From Aldehydirespirator sp965203575 (GTDB taxonomy: Bacteria > Actinomycetota > Acidimicrobiia > Acidimicrobiales > Aldehydirespiratoraceae), in NCBI GenBank assembly GCA_965203575.1, contig OZ241894.1, forward strand, positions 3,286,001 through 3,350,000: a DNA stretch of 64,000 nt, written 5' to 3'. This document shows positions 7,837-21,137 of this stretch, one piece after another. Made by a program: the position numbers and the translations under genes. Under the pieces are notes generated by a model, which worked only from the letters and a program-made list of their open reading frames with translations, was not told the origin of the DNA and ran no database searches. How positions within the stretch are numbered: position 1 is the stretch's first letter; each line of letters starts with the position of its first letter.

Positions 7837-9279
7837 GGTGGCGTCCCATCGCCGGTGTAATAGCAGCAGGGGCGTAGGTTCCTTCGAGAACCTCAACTCA
7901 AGAAGGAGACCTACGCCCGTGCCAACACGAGTATCGCCCACAGAAGCTGTCCGCGCCGAGATCGACGAGCTGTTCGGCTCGGGCCGCGACATCGCCGAGG
8001 TCCTCGAGGAGGTGATGCGCCTGTCGGCGCGGCTTGTGTTGCAGCAGGTCCTCGAGGACGAGGTCACTTCCTGGCTGGGCCGGGGCTGGAACTCCCGCGC
8101 CGGCGGAGAGCGCGCCGGGCAGCGCAACGGCTACGGAGACGTGGCGGTCAAGACCACCGCGGGGCCCGTGGCGCTGCGCCGCCCGAAGCTGCGCAACACC
8201 ACCGAGGCGTTCGCGTCGCAGCTGCTGGGCAAGGGCGTGGTGCGCTCTGAGCCGCTGGAAGCGCTGGTCGTCTCGGCGTGGGTGCGGGGCCTGTCAGACC
8301 GCGACATCGAGGCCCTGCTGGCGGAGGCGCTGGGCCCTGAGGCCGCGCTGTCGAAGTCCACCGCCAGCCGGATCTGCGCCCGGCTGCGAGACGAGTTCGA
8401 CACGTTCCGCGGCCGCGACCTCTCCGACGTCGAGCTGGACTACCTGTTCCTCGACGGGTCGCACTTCAAGATGCACGACGGATCGCGCGCCGAGCCGGTG
8501 CTGGTCGCCTACGGCATCACCACCCTCGGCCGGCCGGTGCTGTTGGCCGTCGAGCCCGGCGGCGACGAGTCCTATGACGCCTGGGCCGGCTTCCTCGCCG
8601 ACCTCACACACCGGGGCCTCAGGCCGCCGCTGCTGGTCATCTCAGACGGCGCGGCCGGCCTCATCGGAGCCATCGAGACCAAGATGCCGCAGTCGCTGCG
8701 CCAGCGGTGCCTGATCCACCGCTGCCGCAACATCATGGCCAAGGTCCCCGCCGGGCGCCGCGACGAGCTCAAGGCTGCGTTCTGGGAGATCTTCGACCCC
8801 ACAGACGACATCTGCCCCGGCGACGGGGCGGTGCGCCACGCCCAGGCCGGCATCGACGGCTTCGCCCGCCGCTACGACAGCGAGTTCCCCGCCGCCGTGC
8901 GCTGCCTGCTCAGCGACCGCCAGGCGCTCACCGCGCACCTGCGGTTCCCAACCGAGCACTGGCGCAGGATCCGCCACACCAACCTGATCGAGCGCACCTT
9001 CGGCGAGACCCGCCGAAGAGTCAAAGTCATCGGCCGGCTCCCCGGCGAAGCCAGCTGCCTCACACTGGTATGGGCCGTGCTCGACCGGGCCTCAGCGGGC
9101 TGGCGCGGACTCACCTACACCCCCGCCATCGCCCGAGCGCTCACCGAGCTCCGCCACCAACTCCACCGACCCGCCCACACCCACACCGACCAGCCCCACC
9201 GCACCGTCACAATCGCCGCCTAACATGACCCCCGGAACCTGCGCCCCAACCGCTATTACACCCAATCTGGGACGCCACC
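7837..9279 (+). mobile_element. complete IS256-family insertion sequence, 1443 bp
   Basis: The element has imperfect terminal inverted repeats of about 46 bp. The left end starts GGTGGCGTCCCA and the right end is its complement; GGTGTAATAGC, GGGGCG and AGGTTCC are matched blocks further in. It is bounded by a perfect 9-bp direct repeat GCAAGTCGC at 7828-7836 and 9280-9288, the target duplication expected of IS256. One intact transposase gene fills it. Intact ends, duplication and open frame suggest a recent, possibly active insertion. Confidence 0.95.
7919..9223 (+). CDS. IS256-family transposase
   Basis: DDE transposase that cuts and joins the element ends. The GTG at 7919 is preceded by AGAAGGAGA at good spacing and gives 434 residues, within the IS256/Mutator range. 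The DDE set is visible in LDGSHFKMHDG, VISDGAAGLIGAI and the C-terminal NLIERTFGETRRRVKVIG, together with a CLIHRCRNIMAKV motif characteristic of the family. The frame continues upstream to 7838 through the left inverted repeat, but that part is not coding. No frameshift or stop interrupts it. Confidence 0.95.
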   Translation: MPTRVSPTEAVRAEIDELFGSGRDIAEVLEEVMRLSARLVLQQVLEDEVTSWLGRGWNSRAGGERAGQRNGYGDVAVKTTAGPVALRRPKLRNTTEAFASQLLGKGVVRSEPLEALVVSAWVRGLSDRDIEALLAEALGPEAALSKSTASRICARLRDEFDTFRGRDLSDVELDYLFLDGSHFKMHDGSRAEPVLVAYGITTLGRPVLLAVEPGGDESYDAWAGFLADLTHRGLRPPLLVISDGAAGLIGAIETKMPQSLRQRCLIHRCRNIMAKVPAGRRDELKAAFWEIFDPTDDICPGDGAVRHAQAGIDGFARRYDSEFPAAVRCLLSDRQALTAHLRFPTEHWRRIRHTNLIERTFGETRRRVKVIGRLPGEASCLTLVWAVLDRASAGWRGLTYTPAIARALTELRHQLHRPAHTHTDQPHRTVTIAA

Positions 9280-9367
9280 GCAAGTCGCTGCTCGCTGACA
9301 CTGTCCGCGAGTCGATGAGCGAGGCCGTGGCCCGAGCGGCCCGTGAGCGAAGCGAACAAGAGCGGGA
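9280..9367 (+). repeat. intergenic repeat copy R3, right part
   Basis: Continuation of the split repeat. After the right target duplicate it carries the variable segment and the core GCCCGAGCGGCCCGTGAGCG with AAGCGAACAAGAGCGGGA. It ends two bases before the menA stop codon, so R3 lay between the ybaK start and the menA end before the insertion. Confidence 0.85.
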
Positions 9368-9369
9368 AA

Positions 9370-10245
9370 CTACGTCAGCGCGATGCCTACCGCCATGGCC
9401 AGGCCCGAGACGAGCTGGACCTTGGCGGTCGCGCCCAGGACCCCGATCAGCTCGGGGCCGGATGCTCCCCGCAGGACGCGGCGTACCGCGCCCACCGCGA
9501 AGGGCGCGCCCAACACCGCGGCAGCCGCAGCCCGACCCGTGATCGAGGCGACCAGGGCCGCCCCGTAGGAGGCCTCCAGCACCGCCATGTACATGAGACG
9601 GCTGCGGCGCTCACCCAGGCGAACGGCCAGGGTGCGCTTGCCCGCGGCGGCGTCGCCGGTGATGTCGCGCAGGTTGTTGGCCATCAGCAGCGCCACCGCC
9701 CACAGCCCGACCGGCACGCCGCACAGCACCGCGAACCAGTCCAGCCGTTCCAGCAGCACGTAGGTCGTGCCCGCGGTGGCCACCAGGCCGAAGAACACGA
9801 ACACGAACATCTCGCCCAGCCCCAGATAGCCGTACGGCTTGGGCCCGCCCGTGTAGGCCCATCCGGCGGCCAGGCACACCGCCCCCGCCAGCAGCAGCCC
9901 CCAGCCCGCAGCCGCAGCCAGTACCGCGCCGGCCGCGGCGGCCACCGCAAGAGCGGAGAACGCGGCCCACTTGACCCGGCGGGCTTCGACCAGCCCGGAG
10001 CCGACCAGCCGGCGGGGGCCGATCCGGGTGGAGTCGTCTGTGCCCCGGACGCCGTCGGAGTAGTCGTTGGCGAAGTTGACGCCCACCTGCAGCGCCATGG
10101 CCACCAGCAGAGCGACGCCGGCCCGCCACCACGCGGTCTGCGAGCCCTCTCCCACCGCCACTGCCGTTCCAGTGGCCACGGGGACCAGCGCGGCGCTGAG
10201 CGTGCGGGGACGGGCCCCGGCCACCCATATCCGGATCCCTGCCAT
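9370..10245 (-). CDS. menA: 1,4-dihydroxy-2-naphthoate polyprenyltransferase MenA
   Basis: Integral membrane UbiA-family prenyltransferase that attaches the polyprenyl tail to dihydroxynaphthoate in menaquinone synthesis. The 291 residues have eight or nine hydrophobic segments. The two magnesium-diphosphate motifs are NFANDYSDGVRGTD near residue 60 and NNLRDITGDAAAGKRTLAVRLG near residue 190. Length fits MenA. Start at 10245 follows closely on the response regulator gene stop at 10286, so the two may be cotranscribed. Confidence 0.94.
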   Translation of the reverse strand: MAGIRIWVAGARPRTLSAALVPVATGTAVAVGEGSQTAWWRAGVALLVAMALQVGVNFANDYSDGVRGTDDSTRIGPRRLVGSGLVEARRVKWAAFSALAVAAAAGAVLAAAAGWGLLLAGAVCLAAGWAYTGGPKPYGYLGLGEMFVFVFFGLVATAGTTYVLLERLDWFAVLCGVPVGLWAVALLMANNLRDITGDAAAGKRTLAVRLGERRSRLMYMAVLEASYGAALVASITGRAAAAAVLGAPFAVGAVRRVLRGASGPELIGVLGATAKVQLVSGLAMAVGIALT

Positions 10246-10285
10246 CTTTGCTGGTCTCTGTCTTAGCGACGGGTCCGCCGGGAAT

Positions 10286-10987
10286 TCAGGGCGCCACGTA
10301 CTTGTAGCCGAGGCCCCTGATGGTGACGATGCGCTCGGGCTGGGCCGGGTCGCGCTCGATGCGGGACCGCAGTCTCTTGATGTGCACGTCGAGGGTCTTG
10401 GTGTTGCCCACGTAGTCGAACCCCCAGACCCTGTCGATGAGGGTCTGGCGGGTGACCACGAACCCTGCGTTCTCCATGAGCAGGGCCAGCACCTCGAATT
10501 CTTTCAGCGGCAGGCGCTCCAACTGGCCGCCGATGGTCACCTCGTGGCGGTCCCGGTCCACGGTGACATCGCCGATGCTGAGGTTGGCTGCGCCGTTGAA
10601 GGAGTTGACCGGCCGGGTCCGGCTGCGGCGCATCACGGTGCGCATCCGGGCCACCAGCTCCCGCACCCGGTAGGGCTTGGCCACGTAGTCGTCCGCTCCG
10701 ACCTCCAGCCCGACCACGGTGTCGATCTCCTCCCGGCGGGCCGACACCATGATGACCGGCGTGTCGGCGAGGGAGCGGATGCGGCGGCACACGTCGATCC
10801 CTGACAGGCGGGGCAGCATCACGTCGAGCAGCACGATCTCGGGCTCGAGGGCCTCGAACATGGCCAAGGCCTCCTCGCCGTCGGCCGCGACGTCGACCAG
10901 GAACCCCTCGGCCCCCAGCGCCACCTGCAGTCCCTCCCGGTATGAGGGCTCGTCGTCGACGACCAGTACCCGGACTCCAGCGCTCAC
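10286..10987 (-). CDS. OmpR/PhoB-type response regulator (RegX3-like)
   Basis: Two-domain transcription factor of 233 residues from a GTG at 10987. The receiver domain has the acidic pair D11-D12, the phosphoacceptor D55 in VLLDVMLPR, a serine at 82 and K104 in VAKPY. The winged-helix output domain (about 135-230) has LPLKEFEVLALLMENAG, VWGFDYVGNTKTLDVHIKRLR and IRGLGYKY. No histidine kinase lies beside it, so it is an orphan in this window. It is divergent from the DUF255 gene, 70 bases apart. The upstream in-frame extension to 11110 overlaps that gene and is unlikely. Confidence 0.93.
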   Translation of the reverse strand: MSAGVRVLVVDDEPSYREGLQVALGAEGFLVDVAADGEEALAMFEALEPEIVLLDVMLPRLSGIDVCRRIRSLADTPVIMVSARREEIDTVVGLEVGADDYVAKPYRVRELVARMRTVMRRSRTRPVNSFNGAANLSIGDVTVDRDRHEVTIGGQLERLPLKEFEVLALLMENAGFVVTRQTLIDRVWGFDYVGNTKTLDVHIKRLRSRIERDPAQPERIVTIRGLGYKYVAP

Positions 10988-11057
10988 CGGCGCCAGTCTG
11001 CCCCACCGGCGGCCCGGCCGCTCATCGCGGAGCTCTGAGTAGCCGTAGGCTCGGTTC

Positions 11058-13079
11058 ATGAACCGGCTCGGCGGCGAGACCAGCCCGTACCTGCGCCAGC
11101 ATCGCGACAACCCGGTGGACTGGTACCCGTGGGGCTCCGAGGCTTTCGCGGCGGCCGCTGAGCGGGACCGGCCGGTGCTGCTGTCGGTGGGCTACTCCAG
11201 CTGCCACTGGTGCCATGTGATGGCCCACGAGTCCTTCGAGGATCCCGACACCGCGGCGGTGATGAACCGGCTGTTCGTCAACGTCAAGGTCGACCGGGAG
11301 GAGCGCCCCGACGTGGACGCCATCTACATGGACTCGGTGCAGGCCATGACCGGCCGGGGCGGTTGGCCCATGACCGTGTTCCTCACCCCCGACGGCCGGC
11401 CCTTCTTCGGCGGCACCTACTACCCGGACCGGCCCCGCGGCGGCATGGCCTCGTTCCGGCAGGTGATGGAGGCCATCGACGAGGCGTGGACCAATCGCCG
11501 GGCCGATGTGCACGCCCAGGCCGACCAGCTGGTGGCGCTGATCGACCGGACGTCGCGTGCCGCCGCGTCGCTGGGTGCGGAGTCTGCCGACGCCGCCGAC
11601 GACGGCCGTGCGCTGGACAGGGCCGGGGACGCCATCCTGGCCGCGTTCGATCCGGAATGGGGTGGCTTCGGCGGCGCACCCAAGTTCCCGGCCGCCATGA
11701 CGTTGGCCTCCGCCGTGCGCATCCATCACCGCAGCGACCGCCCCGAGCTGCTGCGGGCGGTGCGGACCAGCCTCGACGCCATGGCCTCCGGAGGCATCTA
11801 CGACCACCTCGGCGGCGGGTTCGCCCGCTACTCGGTGGACCGCCGCTGGCTCGTGCCCCACTTCGAGAAGATGCTGTACGACAACGCCCTGCTGACCAGG
11901 GCGTACCTGCACGCCTGGATGCTGACGGGCGAGCCGGTCTACCGCCAGGTGGTCGACGAGACGATCGGCTACGTGCTGCGGGACCTGCGCCACGCCGACG
12001 GAGGCTTCTACTCGGCCGAGGACGCCGACTCCGAGGGCGTCGAGGGCAAGTTCTACGTGTGGTCCGAGCCCGAGCTGCGGGCGGTGGTGCAGAACGCGGC
12101 CGGGGCAGAGGCCGCCGATGCGGCCGCAGCCTGGTGGGGAGTGACCCCGGCCGGGAACTTCGAGGGGTCCAACATCTTGAACCGACCGGTGCGGGGCGAC
12201 CTGATCCGGCCCGAGGAGGTGGAGGCCGTCCGCCAGGCGTTGTTCGTTTGCCGGGAGAGCCGGGTGCGCCCCGGTCTCGACGACAAGGTCCTCACCGAGT
12301 GGAACGGCCTGATGCTGTCTGCGCTGGCCGAGGCCGCGGCGGCCACCGGTGATCCGCAGTGGCGGGCGGCGGCGCTGGCCAACGGCGAGTTCCTGGTGTC
12401 CAACCTGCGACGCGACGACGGCCGATGGCTGCGATCATGGCAGGCCGGTGATGGCGAGCGCCCGGCTCAGGCTCGCCACCTGGCGTACGCCCAGGACTAC
12501 GCGGCCCTGATCGACGCCTTCACCCGGCTGGGAGAGCTGTCCGGCCAGGCCCGCTGGATCGACGAGGCCCGGTCGGCGGCCGACGGCTTGCTGGAGATGT
12601 TCTGGGACGACGGGGCAGGAGGGGTTTTCACGACCGGCAACGACGCCGAGAAGCTGGTGACCCGGCCCAAGGATCTGATGGACAACGCCACCCCGTCGGC
12701 CCAGTCGCTGGCGGCCTGCGGGCTGCTCCGGCTGGCCGCGCTGACCGGCGAGTCCCGCTACGACGAGCACGCCCGCCGCATCATCGAGCTGTTCAGCCCC
12801 GCTGCGGCCCAGCACCCCACCGCCTTCGGCCGGGCGCTGGAGGCCCTGGACCTTGCCGCCGGCGGCATCGACGAGATCGCCGTGGTGGGCGACCGGGCCG
12901 ACCTGGTTGCCACAGTGCAGACCCGCTACCTGCCCAACGCGGTCCTGGCCTGGGGCGATCCCTACGACTCCCCGCTATGGCACGACCGGTCCGAAGGCTT
13001 CGCCTACGTCTGCCGCGACTTCGCCTGCCAGTCCCCCGCGTCCACCGCCGAGGAACTGATCATCCAGCTCCAGCGCTGA
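11058..13079 (+). CDS. thioredoxin-fold DUF255 / YyaL-SSP411 family protein
   Basis: A 673-residue protein with an N-terminal thioredoxin-like domain (SVGYSSCHWCHVMAHESF near residue 45, then VNVKVDREERPD) followed by an (alpha/alpha)6 barrel resembling cellobiose epimerases and six-hairpin glycosidases (HFEKMLYDNALL, FYSAEDADSEG, KVLTEWNGLML). The family is widespread from bacteria to SPATA20 in animals, but its reaction is not established. The start MNRLGGETSPYLRQH fits the family's usual N-terminus (NRLxxETSPYLxQH). The last ~55 bases and the following spacer are duplicated at 13958-14049. Confidence 0.92.
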   Translation: MNRLGGETSPYLRQHRDNPVDWYPWGSEAFAAAAERDRPVLLSVGYSSCHWCHVMAHESFEDPDTAAVMNRLFVNVKVDREERPDVDAIYMDSVQAMTGRGGWPMTVFLTPDGRPFFGGTYYPDRPRGGMASFRQVMEAIDEAWTNRRADVHAQADQLVALIDRTSRAAASLGAESADAADDGRALDRAGDAILAAFDPEWGGFGGAPKFPAAMTLASAVRIHHRSDRPELLRAVRTSLDAMASGGIYDHLGGGFARYSVDRRWLVPHFEKMLYDNALLTRAYLHAWMLTGEPVYRQVVDETIGYVLRDLRHADGGFYSAEDADSEGVEGKFYVWSEPELRAVVQNAAGAEAADAAAAWWGVTPAGNFEGSNILNRPVRGDLIRPEEVEAVRQALFVCRESRVRPGLDDKVLTEWNGLMLSALAEAAAATGDPQWRAAALANGEFLVSNLRRDDGRWLRSWQAGDGERPAQARHLAYAQDYAALIDAFTRLGELSGQARWIDEARSAADGLLEMFWDDGAGGVFTTGNDAEKLVTRPKDLMDNATPSAQSLAACGLLRLAALTGESRYDEHARRIIELFSPAAAQHPTAFGRALEALDLAAGGIDEIAVVGDRADLVATVQTRYLPNAVLAWGDPYDSPLWHDRSEGFAYVCRDFACQSPASTAEELIIQLQR

Positions 13080-13117
13080 CCGCCGAGCCCGGTCTCAGCC
13101 ACTTCCGACTTCCCCGG
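13024..13117 (+). repeat. direct repeat, left copy (end of the DUF255 gene plus downstream spacer)
   Basis: About 94 bp running from CCTGCCAGTCCCCCGC in the DUF255 gene to TTCCCCGG beyond its stop. A diverged copy lies at 13958-14049, with shared blocks such as CTCAGCCACTTCCG and GAACTGATC. The two flank the coiled-coil gene. Confidence 0.85.
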
Positions 13118-13126
13118 TCGTCACAG

Positions 13127-13825
13127 CTAGGTGCCGGGCAGGGTCGTCAGGGCGATCCAGATCGAGACGGTGGCCAGCACGATGGTCGACACCACGATGT
13201 AGAGGTGCCACGCCTGGCGCCTGGCGACCGCGGCCAAATCGGTGGCGAGCTGGACCCTGATGTCGGCCAGCTCGGTGGTGAACTCGACCCTGATCTCAGC
13301 TCTCTCGAGGGCGGCCTGGGCGAATCCGGCGGTCATGGCCTTGCTGATCTCGGCTCTCTCGAGGGCGGCTTGGGCCAGTCCCTCCGTCATGGCCTTGCTG
13401 ATCTCGGCTCTCTCGAGGGCGGCTTGGGCCAGTCCCTCCGTCATGGCCTTGCTGATCTCGGCTCTCTCGAGGGCGGCTTGGGCCAGTCCCTCCGTCATGG
13501 CCTTGCTGATCTCGGCTCTCTCGACGGCGGCCTGGGCCAGTCCCTCCGTCATGGCCTTGCTGATCTCGGCTCTCTCGACGGCGGCCTGGGCCAGTCCCTC
13601 CGTCATGGCCTTGCTGATCTCGGCTCTCTCGACGGCGGCCTGGGAGAATCCGGCGGTCATGGCTGAGGTGAGTTCGGCAAGGCCGGCGCGCAGGTCTTCC
13701 TTGGTGGCGACGTTGTCCCAGCCGCTGGGCGGGAGGTGCTGCATGAGGGTTTCGGCGTCGTCTTGTCCCATGACTTCTGCCAGGGTGTTGAACATGGAGG
13801 TGCGCTGGGTGTGGGTGAGAGCCAT
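13127..13825 (-). CDS. coiled-coil protein with seven 18-residue repeats and a C-terminal membrane anchor
   Basis: A 232-residue protein from the ATG at 13825. Residues 1-50 (FNTLAEVMGQDDAETLMQHLPPSGW then VATKEDL) match a small actinobacterial family of membrane-anchored coiled-coil proteins, broadly DUF1640-like. Residues 53-178 are seven near-identical 18-residue units of the type SKAMTEGLAQAAVERAEI, which should form a long amphipathic helix. A single membrane segment (LYIVVSTIVLATVSIWIAL) lies near the C-terminus. Ordinary family members have one or two such helices, so the length comes from repeat expansion. Function is unknown. It converges on the DUF255 gene. Confidence 0.75.
   Translation of the reverse strand: MALTHTQRTSMFNTLAEVMGQDDAETLMQHLPPSGWDNVATKEDLRAGLAELTSAMTAGFSQAAVERAEISKAMTEGLAQAAVERAEISKAMTEGLAQAAVERAEISKAMTEGLAQAALERAEISKAMTEGLAQAALERAEISKAMTEGLAQAALERAEISKAMTAGFAQAALERAEIRVEFTTELADIRVQLATDLAAVARRQAWHLYIVVSTIVLATVSIWIALTTLPGT
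13292..13669 (-). repeat. seven-copy 54-bp in-frame tandem repeat
   Basis: Seven contiguous 54-bp units inside the coiled-coil gene, each encoding 18 residues. Inner units differ by only a few bases (for example GCGGCC/GCGGCT and GAGGGC/GACGGC), which points to recent copy-number change by slippage or unequal exchange. Outer units are more diverged, as expected of such arrays. Confidence 0.93.
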
Positions 13826-13957
13826 CTTCGGTGCCCCTTCGGTCGGCGGATGCAGATGCGGGGGCGCCTCGAACGGCTGCTCCAAGGCCGCCAGAGGACG
13901 GCTGTGTCCAACTATATTACACAGAACATCACCAAGAATGTGTGTCCAGGGCAGGGG

Positions 13958-14049
13958 CCTGCCAGTCCCCCGCCTCCACCACCGAAGAACTGATCCCACC
14001 TCCAGAACTGACCGCCGGCCCCGGCCTCAGCCACTTCCGGGTTCCCCGG
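13958..14049 (+). repeat. direct repeat, right copy (remnant of the DUF255 gene end)
   Basis: Diverged copy of 13024-13117. It still reads ACQSPAST and EELI like the DUF255 C-terminus but lacks the rest of the gene. It overlaps the end of the small minus-strand gene at 14027. Confidence 0.82.
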
Positions 14050-14296
14050 ATCGCATCGCCTCCAATTCCTCGGAGAGGCATGGGCCCGCCTGCGGCGCGG
14101 GCAAGTCTCTGATGTCCCCCCGAGCCGGGCGAGCCCGGCCCGAGGCGACGAGTTCGTCTAGGCGTGACGAGGTGATCGCAGCCATTCTGGCCAAATGTCG
14201 GTCCCGCAGAGTAATGGTGACGCCCCCTCCGGGCGCAGTGTCGGCGACCACTTCGAGATCGTTCTGCCCCATTGTCCTGATCTCGATCTCAGCCAT
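14027..14296 (-). CDS. small protein with an antitoxin-like C-terminus, downstream of the DUF222 gene
   Basis: An 89-residue frame starting at an ATG three bases after the DUF222-HNH stop, so it is probably cotranscribed. The N-terminus has two likely strands (LEVVADTAPGGGVTITLRD). The C-terminal half, SSRLDELVASGRARPARGDI followed by LSEELEAMR, resembles the C-terminal toxin-binding tail of Phd-type antitoxins. No partner toxin is adjacent. Its last residues come from the direct-repeat copy at 13958-14049, so the 3' end may have been altered by that rearrangement. Coding status is plausible but not certain. Confidence 0.5.
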   Translation of the reverse strand: MAEIEIRTMGQNDLEVVADTAPGGGVTITLRDRHLARMAAITSSRLDELVASGRARPARGDIRDLPAPQAGPCLSEELEAMRSGEPGSG

Positions 14297-14299
14297 GTT

Positions 14300-15727
14300 C
14301 TACATCCCAGCACAAAGCTGCCCGGTAGCTGTCCTGCGGTTTTCGGCCGGCGGGTCGGCCCCGGGCAGATGCAGGGTCGGTTCTTCCGGGGCATGGGCGG
14401 GGCCGTAGTGCGCTCGCCCGGGCGGGTGGAGGGTGTGCACTCCGTTGTTGGTGCGTATCCGCCACTTGCGGTGGTGGATCTTCTGGTGGCAGTCCCAGCA
14501 GACCGGAACCATGTTGTCGAGTCGGGTTGATCCGCCCTGCGAGACCGGCCTGATGTGATGGATCTGGCACAGCGCGGGGTGGGCCTTGCAGTGGAAGCAG
14601 CCCCCGTAGCGGGCGAGGAGGATCTGGCGCTGGGCTTCAATCGCGGTGCGCTTCGACTCGGTGCGCCAGATCGGCTTGCCGTTGCGGTCAAAGACGACGC
14701 CGGTAAGCCTGGCGTTGCAGGCGAGTTCTTCGAGCACTGCCGCCGGCAGTCGCGTGCCGCCGGGAAGCTCCGCGACGAGGCTGCCGGTATCGCTGTCCAC
14801 GTGCGCCACCACACAGATGTCGGCCAGGGGTCTGCCGCTACCGCCGACCCTACTGTTGCCAGTGTCGGCGCCTGAACGGCTGTCCGCACCGCGGCCAGAG
14901 TCGACGCTTGACGGGTCTCGCCAGCCGCGGCCTGACTCGACGCTTGACCGGTTGCCCGACCCGCGGACTGCCCTGGCGTTGTCGGCGCAGTTGCGGTGGC
15001 CGGCGAGGTTGTCGGCGGTGAGGCTGTCCAGGGCGTCGGCCATGCACTGATCGAAGCTGCGCCGTTCAGACTTGTTGCTCGCCTGCGCCTTGTCGAGGTC
15101 ATGGAGGCGGCCGGCCACGGCCCGCAGCCGGTTGCCGATCCGATGCCCGGCGACAGGGTCGAACTCGCCGTGGATGTGCACCATCCCGTCTTCATCTGAG
15201 TCCCACACCCGGACACGCCGCCGCGCCCGCAGCCGCCGGTAGTCGCCCTCCCCGCCGTCGCCTTGGCGGTCGGACGCCCACTTTCGGGCCTCTCTGGTGA
15301 ACTGCTCGGGGCGCATCGACGCAGCCTTGGACAACAACTCGGTGTCGGACTCGACCGCCTCAGCGCTGGTCTTCTCGATGGCCTCCGCCAGTCGCTTGGT
15401 GTTGGCCTGCGACACCAGACCGGACTCGACCGCGTCGCGCACCGCCGGCGCAGCCCCGACCGCCCTGGCCATCCTGACCCGCCCGACCGCGTCCCGCCGC
15501 GACAAGCCAGCAGCGTCCGCGAGCACCTGAACGCCTCCGTCGCCGTGACGCTCCACCCCAGCGACAACTGCGGCCGCTGAAGTCTGGGCGGCTGCCAGGG
15601 CCGCCATCGCGGACTTGCACACCGCCAGCACCTCACGCGCCTCGTCGCATGACACCGAGGGGCCGTTGGTCGCCGACAGCATCTCCTTGACGGCGGTCTC
15701 GACCCGGCGGGCGGCTTCGATCAACAT
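14300..15727 (-). CDS. DUF222 / HNH endonuclease-domain protein (13E12 repeat family)
   Basis: A 475-residue member of the multicopy actinobacterial DUF222-HNH family often found in accessory regions. The N-terminal DUF222 half is helical (MAALAAAQTSAAAVVAG, LSRRDAVGRVRMARA, DPVAGHRIGNRLRAVAG). A low-complexity linker rich in SVESGRG/SVDSGRG follows. The C-terminal HNH domain reads CKAHPALCQIHHIRPVSQGG and VPVCWDCHQKIHH, with histidines and cysteine pairs intact. The ATG at 15727 was chosen because the upstream TTG at 15763 coincides with a -35-like TTGACA. Its biological role is not known; nuclease activity is inferred from the intact HNH. Confidence 0.87.
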   Translation of the reverse strand: MLIEAARRVETAVKEMLSATNGPSVSCDEAREVLAVCKSAMAALAAAQTSAAAVVAGVERHGDGGVQVLADAAGLSRRDAVGRVRMARAVGAAPAVRDAVESGLVSQANTKRLAEAIEKTSAEAVESDTELLSKAASMRPEQFTREARKWASDRQGDGGEGDYRRLRARRRVRVWDSDEDGMVHIHGEFDPVAGHRIGNRLRAVAGRLHDLDKAQASNKSERRSFDQCMADALDSLTADNLAGHRNCADNARAVRGSGNRSSVESGRGWRDPSSVDSGRGADSRSGADTGNSRVGGSGRPLADICVVAHVDSDTGSLVAELPGGTRLPAAVLEELACNARLTGVVFDRNGKPIWRTESKRTAIEAQRQILLARYGGCFHCKAHPALCQIHHIRPVSQGGSTRLDNMVPVCWDCHQKIHHRKWRIRTNNGVHTLHPPGRAHYGPAHAPEEPTLHLPGADPPAENRRTATGQLCAGM

Positions 15728-15734
15728 GATGACA

Positions 15735-15763
15735 TCATCCCATAGGGGTGCGACATTTGTCAA
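15735..15763 (-). promoter_or_regulatory. candidate promoter of the DUF222-HNH gene
   Basis: On the minus strand TTGACA at 15763-15758 is followed after 17 bases by GGATGA at 15740-15735, a weak -10. A start site 7 bases on would fall at or next to the ATG at 15727, implying a leaderless transcript; no ribosome binding site is evident. Confidence 0.35.
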
Positions 15764-15825
15764 GCATTTACAAGTTAAATCATGATGTTTGCATACAGCA
15801 TCAATTCGGGTCTGGCATCCAAGCC

Positions 15826-15850
15826 CCTGAGCGAAGGCGTCTCGCTCAGG
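15826..15850 (-). terminator. hairpin downstream of the helicase fusion gene
   Basis: A perfect 9-bp stem CCTGAGCGA / TCGCTCAGG with a 7-base loop, about 30 bases after the helicase stop and before the DUF222 promoter. There is no clear U-tract, as is common in high-GC actinobacteria. Confidence 0.5.
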
Positions 15851-15880
15851 CAGCCTCCGACGGCTAGTTGGCCCTTAGAA

Positions 15881-21085
<5,205 letters not shown>

Positions 21086-21137
21086 TGCAGCACCGAGCCC
21101 ACAGGGCCGGAGGCGCTGACGCTACAACCTGACGATC

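Noticed and set aside
13290..13670. CRISPR-like regular repeat array
   Set aside because: The 54-bp units are contiguous without unique spacers and stay in frame inside a coding gene.
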